Positions 60,389 to 64,000 of a DNA stretch of 64,000 bases are shown piece by piece; the first letter of the stretch is position 1; each line of letters begins with the position of its first letter. The stretch spans positions 27,017 to 91,016 of the forward strand of contig CBKWJC010000011.1 in the NCBI GenBank assembly GCA_966674685.1, given 5' to 3'. A program made the position numbers and the translations under genes. The DNA comes from Thainema sp966674685 (GTDB lineage Bacteria; Cyanobacteriota; Cyanobacteriia; Phormidesmidales; Phormidesmidaceae). The notes below the pieces were generated by a model that was given only the letters and a program-made list of their open reading frames with translations, searched no databases and was not told the origin of the DNA.

Positions 60389-61801
60389 ATGCTGAACGCC
60401 CTTTCCTTTGTTGGCATTTTTGGCCTGTGCTTTGTGGCTTGGCTAGGTTCGGAAGATCGACGAACCGTACCCTGGCGGATGATTGCCTGGGGAGTAGGGC
60501 TACAGTTGGTCATTGGCGCACTGGTGTTTCGAGTGCCCGGTTCACGAGAGCTAGTGCTGGGTCTGAATAATTTGCTGAATGCCGTGATCGATGCCTCGGA
60601 AGAGGGATCGCGGTTCTTGTTTTCTGAGTTATTTGTGCCCGTTCCGGGTAGCGCACCGGGGCCAGTCCTGGCCGGACGCTGGATTGCTCGCGCTATCACG
60701 CCTGCTTATGTGCCCGTTCCGGGCGATCGCTTGGGTGCAGCCAATTTGAACATGGGCTACATTGTGGCCTTTCGCCTGCTGCCCCAAATCATTTTCTTTT
60801 CAGCGGTGATCAGCCTGCTCTATCGGCTACACGTCATTCAGCCGATTGTGCGAGTGTTCGCCAAGCTGTTTCGCGGCACGCTGCGGATTAGCGGTGCCGA
60901 ATCGATGGCAGGTGCAGCGAATATCTTTGTCGGCATCGAATCTGCGATCGCAATTAAGCCCTTCTTGGCCGACATGACCCGCAGTGAGCTGTGCGCCATT
61001 CTCACCTCCTGCTTTGGCTCAATTGCATCCACCGTACTAGCACTCTACGCCGGATTTTTGCGGCCTACATTTCCAGCAATCACAGGTCACTTGATGTCCG
61101 CATCAATCCTGACCATTCCCGCATGTTTTGTCGTTTCCAAAATCCTGGTGCCAGAAACGGACGTACCAAAAACTCTGGGCAGCATTCCCGAAGATGTTGA
61201 CGAAGACATCGATCGGCCTAGCCCAATGGATAGCCTAATCCTAGGCGCACTAGATGGCGTCAAGATGGCCGTTGGCATTGCCGCTGTGCTAATCGCGATT
61301 TTAGGTTTGGTGGCGCTAGTGAATATGCTGTTCCGCAATTTAGCGGGCCTATCAGACAGCTCAATTGGCATATTCCAGGCCATTGGCCAATTTTTCAGCT
61401 TAGTCACCATTGAAAATATTCTTGGTGCGCTTTTCTTACCTCTGACGGCTCTCACAGGCGTCTCAACGGAATGGCAAGAACTTTGGACATCATCTGTGCT
61501 GATCGGACAGCGCTTACTCCTGACGGCCATCCCACCATACCAACGGCTAGCTCAGCTCTCGGCAGCGGGCGAAATCAGCGATCGCGCCATGCTAATCGTT
61601 AGCTACGTCCTCTGCGGCTTTGCTCACATTGCCTCGGTAGGCATCTTTGCTGGAGGTCTAGCCGGATTGGTTCCCTCTCGCCGCAAAGACATTAGCGATA
61701 TCGTTTGGAAAGCACTATGGGCAGGAACGCTCGCCACGTTGATGACGGGCTGCATTGCGGGCATTTATTTCTACGAAGGATCAGCAATTTTCGGACGATA
61801 G
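60389..61801 (+). CDS. Concentrative nucleoside transporter (CNT/NupC family)
   Basis: A 470-residue membrane transporter. Family landmarks are ALVFRVPGSRELVLGLNNLL, a polar loop VPVPGSAPGPVLAG, AFRLLPQIIFFSAVISLLYR, GAESMAGAANIFVGIESAI (with the nucleoside-binding Gln/Glu pattern) and ELCAILTSCFGSIASTVLAL, which matches the conserved CNT motif. It would import nucleosides with Na+ or H+. The N-terminal helix and the 'GxxAxxxNxFxGxxEA' region are intact. An 11-bp hairpin follows (61840-61878). Confidence 0.9.
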   Translation: MLNALSFVGIFGLCFVAWLGSEDRRTVPWRMIAWGVGLQLVIGALVFRVPGSRELVLGLNNLLNAVIDASEEGSRFLFSELFVPVPGSAPGPVLAGRWIARAITPAYVPVPGDRLGAANLNMGYIVAFRLLPQIIFFSAVISLLYRLHVIQPIVRVFAKLFRGTLRISGAESMAGAANIFVGIESAIAIKPFLADMTRSELCAILTSCFGSIASTVLALYAGFLRPTFPAITGHLMSASILTIPACFVVSKILVPETDVPKTLGSIPEDVDEDIDRPSPMDSLILGALDGVKMAVGIAAVLIAILGLVALVNMLFRNLAGLSDSSIGIFQAIGQFFSLVTIENILGALFLPLTALTGVSTEWQELWTSSVLIGQRLLLTAIPPYQRLAQLSAAGEISDRAMLIVSYVLCGFAHIASVGIFAGGLAGLVPSRRKDISDIVWKALWAGTLATLMTGCIAGIYFYEGSAIFGR

Positions 61802-61839
61802 AACTGCATCAACGAGTTGAGCAATCGTTATATTCGTGA

Positions 61840-61878
61840 GGACGTTGTTGCAGGCTAAACCGTGCCACAACAACGTCC
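61840..61878. terminator. 11-bp hairpin after the CNT gene
   Basis: Arms GGACGTTGTTG (61840-61850) and its complement (61868-61878) with a 17-base loop, 38 bases past the CNT stop. No T-run. It probably serves as a 3'-end signal. Confidence 0.5.
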
Positions 61879-62027
61879 ATCTTCTAACCAAGCTGCCTAC
61901 AGCGACATATCTCACATCCTGCATCAAAACCCAGACGGTAGTTTGACTTTGACGCAACATCGCGGCTTCAAAATCACCGCCTCGGGTTCTCAACGTGCAA
62001 CATCGCGCCTGTGGATAAGAACCCAAT

Positions 62028-62056
62028 TTATTTTGTGCATGGCTCACAAAAATAAA
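62028..62056. repeat. TTTATTTTGTG hairpin with shared right flank
   Basis: TTTATTTTGTG pairs with CACAAAAATAAA (one bulge). The right flank ATAAATCATCGGTTTTCAACC resembles the flank of 34599-34647 (ATAAATCATGGGCTTTCAACC), which suggests a common origin. Confidence 0.5.
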
Positions 62057-62119
62057 TCATCGGTTTTCAACCAAAGTTCACATGCGGTGCAAGATAGGAA
62101 AAATCAAATTCAGAATGAG

Positions 62120-62170
62120 AGAACGAGAGAGGAGAGTGCCTTATCCTGAGGCACTCTCCTCTCTCGTTCT
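62120..62170. repeat. GAGAGGAGAGTGCCT hairpin, copy 2
   Basis: Perfect 22-bp arms 62120-62141 and 62149-62170. The sequence is almost the same as 46011-46063, including AGAACGAGAGAGG at the base and TCTAGAAC after the right arm. It lies between CNT and scpB, both on the plus strand. Confidence 0.7.
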
Positions 62171-62265
62171 TATCTAGAACTGCTATGGCACTGTAGCTTT
62201 TGCCAGACTGAGAATTGCTGAGTGACGGCTGATCTATACTTTAGAACGCCCAATTTCTGTCAGTT

Positions 62266-62943
62266 ATGGAAGACTACGATTCAGAACGTATACACAATCA
62301 AGCGGCATCTAGTTTACCCACCGAGGATGAAGATGCCGCCTTAGACTCGCTAGTAGATGAGCCAGCACAACCCGATTGGGAGCCGGATGAAGAGGAACTC
62401 AAAGATGAGCAGGAGCGTGCAGATGTTCCCCGAATTGCACCTCAACTTACAGACGTGCCGCCATCTCTGACCAACATCGTTGAAGCCATTCTCTATCTCA
62501 AAGGGCGACCGCTGACGATTGCCAAGCTTGCAGAGTATGCCCAATGCGATCGCGATGATGTAGAAGAGGCATTGATTGAACTAATGACCGACTATGCCCA
62601 CCGCGACAGCGCGTTGGAAATTGTCGAAACCTCGGAGGGCTACGGGCTACAGCTACGGGAAGCGTTTCAGTACCTGGTTCATTATCTAATTCCGCTGGAT
62701 TTGGGCGTGGGGGCACTGCGGACACTGGCTGCGATCGCACTACGGGGGCCACTCAGCCAAACAGATTTGGTAGACCTGAGAGGTTCAGGAGCCTATCAGC
62801 ATGTCCATGAGCTAGTCAGCCTTGGTTTTGTGCAAAAGCGGCGGCTATCAAAGCAGCGCACCTATTCGCTCCAGGTAACGGATAAGTTTCACCAGTATTT
62901 CGAAATTGAAAAGCTGCCGCAGCCCTACGGTACGTCTTCCTAA
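62266..62943 (+). CDS. scpB: Segregation and condensation protein B
   Basis: ScpB works with ScpA and SMC in chromosome condensation. Two winged-helix domains are visible: SLTNIVEAILYLKGRPLTIA and LAEYAQCDRDDVEEALIELM, then GALRTLAAIALRGPLSQTDL and RGSGAYQHVHELVSLGFVQK with the Arg/Lys-rich turn RRLSKQRTYSLQVT. An acidic N-terminal extension of about 60 residues (DEDAALDSLVDEPAQPDWEP) is longer than usual. At 225 residues it is otherwise standard. The next plus-strand gene is 179 bases on. Confidence 0.92.
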   Translation: MEDYDSERIHNQAASSLPTEDEDAALDSLVDEPAQPDWEPDEEELKDEQERADVPRIAPQLTDVPPSLTNIVEAILYLKGRPLTIAKLAEYAQCDRDDVEEALIELMTDYAHRDSALEIVETSEGYGLQLREAFQYLVHYLIPLDLGVGALRTLAAIALRGPLSQTDLVDLRGSGAYQHVHELVSLGFVQKRRLSKQRTYSLQVTDKFHQYFEIEKLPQPYGTSS

Positions 62944-63122
62944 TTTTGGGGAATCTTAAACATTAGATTCAAAAATGGGGCACAACCTTTGGACGAGGGT
63001 AGATAACGGGAAAATTCCGGCCTTCAGTACGAGTTGGCGTTCAAGATGACTTGTTACAATATGAATCAAAGGTGACATGCCACAATAGGTAAAACGTAAA
63101 GTAAGCAGGTTTAAGAAGCTTT

Positions 63123-63473
63123 ATGGTCTTTCGCCCTGACAATTCAGATTTTTTCAACAGTGACGAGCACGACGACGATCAGGGAAATCCGCTGCTAAAG
63201 TATCTGCAAAATCAACCGCCCGAAGTGTTGACTCGGGTTGCTCAATCTGTCAGCCCAGATATTAAGCAGATTGTGTCTCAAAATGTGCAAGGCTTGGTGG
63301 GCATGTTGCCGTCAGAGGCGTTTAACGTCCATGTCACCACCGATCGCGAGAATCTGGCTGGCCTCTTGGCTTCAGCAATGATGACAGGCTACTTCCTGCG
63401 CCGCATGGAGCAGCGTATGGAGTTGGAAGGCCACATCTTTGATTCCATTCCGTCTCAAGACAGCGACGATTAG
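63123..63473 (+). CDS. DUF760 family protein
   Basis: 116 residues. NPLLKYLQNQPPEVLTRVAQ, SPDIKQIVSQNVQGLVGMLP and NLAGLLASAMMTGYFLRRME are the DUF760 pattern, found in cyanobacteria and chloroplasts. An acidic start (SDEHDDDQGN) and an acidic end frame it. Probably soluble and helical. Function is unknown; it sits between scpB and a small membrane-protein gene, all on the plus strand. Confidence 0.85.
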   Translation: MVFRPDNSDFFNSDEHDDDQGNPLLKYLQNQPPEVLTRVAQSVSPDIKQIVSQNVQGLVGMLPSEAFNVHVTTDRENLAGLLASAMMTGYFLRRMEQRMELEGHIFDSIPSQDSDD

Positions 63474-63560
63474 CGTCTGAGCGGTTGATTATGATTTCCT
63501 TAGGCAGACGGGCACACTAGGAACAGGTATCATTCTGTTCCTGCACACCGTTTTGCCACT

Positions 63561-63965
63561 ATGAGAATTGTTGAGCAGTCGTCTTCTCAGCTCAAAGTTG
63601 TGCATCGCCCAGTGCTAATTTGGGGGCTTTGCGCCCTGATGATGGGTCTAAGCTTTTTTCCAGATGGTAATACGCAGACGGAAAGATTCTTATTCAGCGG
63701 TTTTTTATTCATTGGCTCGTTGATTGCACTGTACGCTACAGGTGGCATTGAGATTACGACCTTTGATAAACAGCGGGGGCAGGTTACGAAACAGACGCTG
63801 CGGCTAGTTGGTCGTCAAACTGTTCACTTCCCCCTCCGAGAGATTTCGGGTGTGCGGGTTCGGCAGCAGCGTAATCGCCGTAACAGTATCTACACTTACC
63901 GATTAGAGTTAGAGCGCTGCAATCATCAAACAATTTCTCTTTCTCTAAACCTTATCGGAAATTGA
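63561..63965 (+). CDS. Small membrane protein, two spans (possibly truncated)
   Basis: 134 residues. Hydrophobic helices lie at about 17-35 (PVLIWGLCALMMGLSFFP) and 43-63 (FLFSGFLFIGSLIALYATGG). A strand-rich soluble part follows (IEITTFDKQRGQVTKQTLRL, HFPLREISGVRVRQQRNRRN), reminiscent of a small PH-like domain. The end SLSLNLIGN is abrupt: similar proteins as I remember them continue for some 30 residues after this strand. A frameshift or true early stop near 63960 is possible. Confidence 0.55.
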   Translation: MRIVEQSSSQLKVVHRPVLIWGLCALMMGLSFFPDGNTQTERFLFSGFLFIGSLIALYATGGIEITTFDKQRGQVTKQTLRLVGRQTVHFPLREISGVRVRQQRNRRNSIYTYRLELERCNHQTISLSLNLIGN

Positions 63966-64000
63966 GCCGATAGAATTGGAATCAGGAGCATGAGCAGGGT

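Noticed and set aside
61862..62149. 95-codon plus-strand frame with protein-like start (HQNPDGSLTLTQHRGFKI)
   Set aside because: GTG start, no ribosome site, overlaps the CNT terminator, and ends inside the repeated hairpin at 62120-62170.

Overview
The window reads as chromosomal DNA of a cyanobacterium, probably filamentous or Leptolyngbya/Oscillatoriales-like. The signs are the HIP1 octamer GCGATCGC, usually as TGCGATCGCA and present in most genes; cyanobacteria-restricted families (DUF3038/DUF4335 pair, DUF760, UPF0182, IctB, a SigG-type ECF sigma factor with its anti-sigma factor); and intergenic repeats typical of the phylum (short tandem heptamers, GTAGGTTGGGTT and GATCCCCC repeats). 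About 46 protein genes are supported. I saw no rRNA, tRNA, CRISPR array, intact transposase or prophage.

Layout. 1-800: the N-terminal part of a PAS/GAF sensor, cut by the window edge. 0.9-7.3 kb (minus): an envelope block of ABC exporter, GT4 and GT2 glycosyltransferases, and Lnt. 7.5-14.2 kb (minus): gyrA, egtD, and the DUF4335 and DUF3038 genes. 14.6-19.2 kb (plus): a small membrane protein, coaD translationally coupled to a coiled-coil gene, and a DUF2157/GDYXXLXY-type pair. 19.4-27.5 kb (minus): an adenosine-deaminase-like enzyme, UPF0182, lpxA, a small secreted protein, an anti-sigma factor and its ECF sigma factor. 27.9-32.7 kb (minus): an exopolysaccharide operon (GT4, WbaP-type phosphoglycosyltransferase, O-antigen-ligase-like protein) with a NarL-type regulator upstream. 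33-36.5 kb (plus): ictB and a Kef-type antiporter. 36.6-41 kb: mutS2 and hom. 41-43.1 kb: a visibly AT-rich island with an orphan ribbon-helix-helix antitoxin-like gene and a coiled-coil membrane protein that looks split by a +1 frameshift. 43.3-48 kb: YdcF-like protein, two hypotheticals, SUI1/YciH and a coiled-coil protein. 48.4-52.1 kb (plus): two GT2 enzymes, a small membrane protein and a WcaF-like acetyltransferase. 52.2-53.1 kb: a PchB-like chorismate-mutase-fold protein and an all-alpha protein. 53.7-64 kb: acs, a long recJ with an extra C-terminal region, a membrane protein, a CNT nucleoside transporter, scpB, a DUF760 protein and a small membrane protein.

Functional themes. Three separate surface-polysaccharide gene groups, Lnt and LpxA point to envelope and exopolysaccharide production. 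The rest is housekeeping: DNA topology and repair (gyrA, mutS2, recJ, scpB), CoA and acetyl-CoA supply (coaD, acs) and homoserine synthesis (hom).

Most noteworthy: (1) the AT-rich split gene at 41.3-43.1 kb; (2) a HEPN-like RN-x3-H motif at the end of the RecJ extension; (3) a degenerate histidine-kinase dimerisation-like segment on the tail of the ABC exporter; (4) about twenty long, often perfect intergenic hairpins of differing sequence, with three related by a shared core and two nearly identical; and (5) a 238-bp MITE-like element with relatives, plus a nested repeat-in-repeat insertion. All calls come from reading the sequence; no database search was run.
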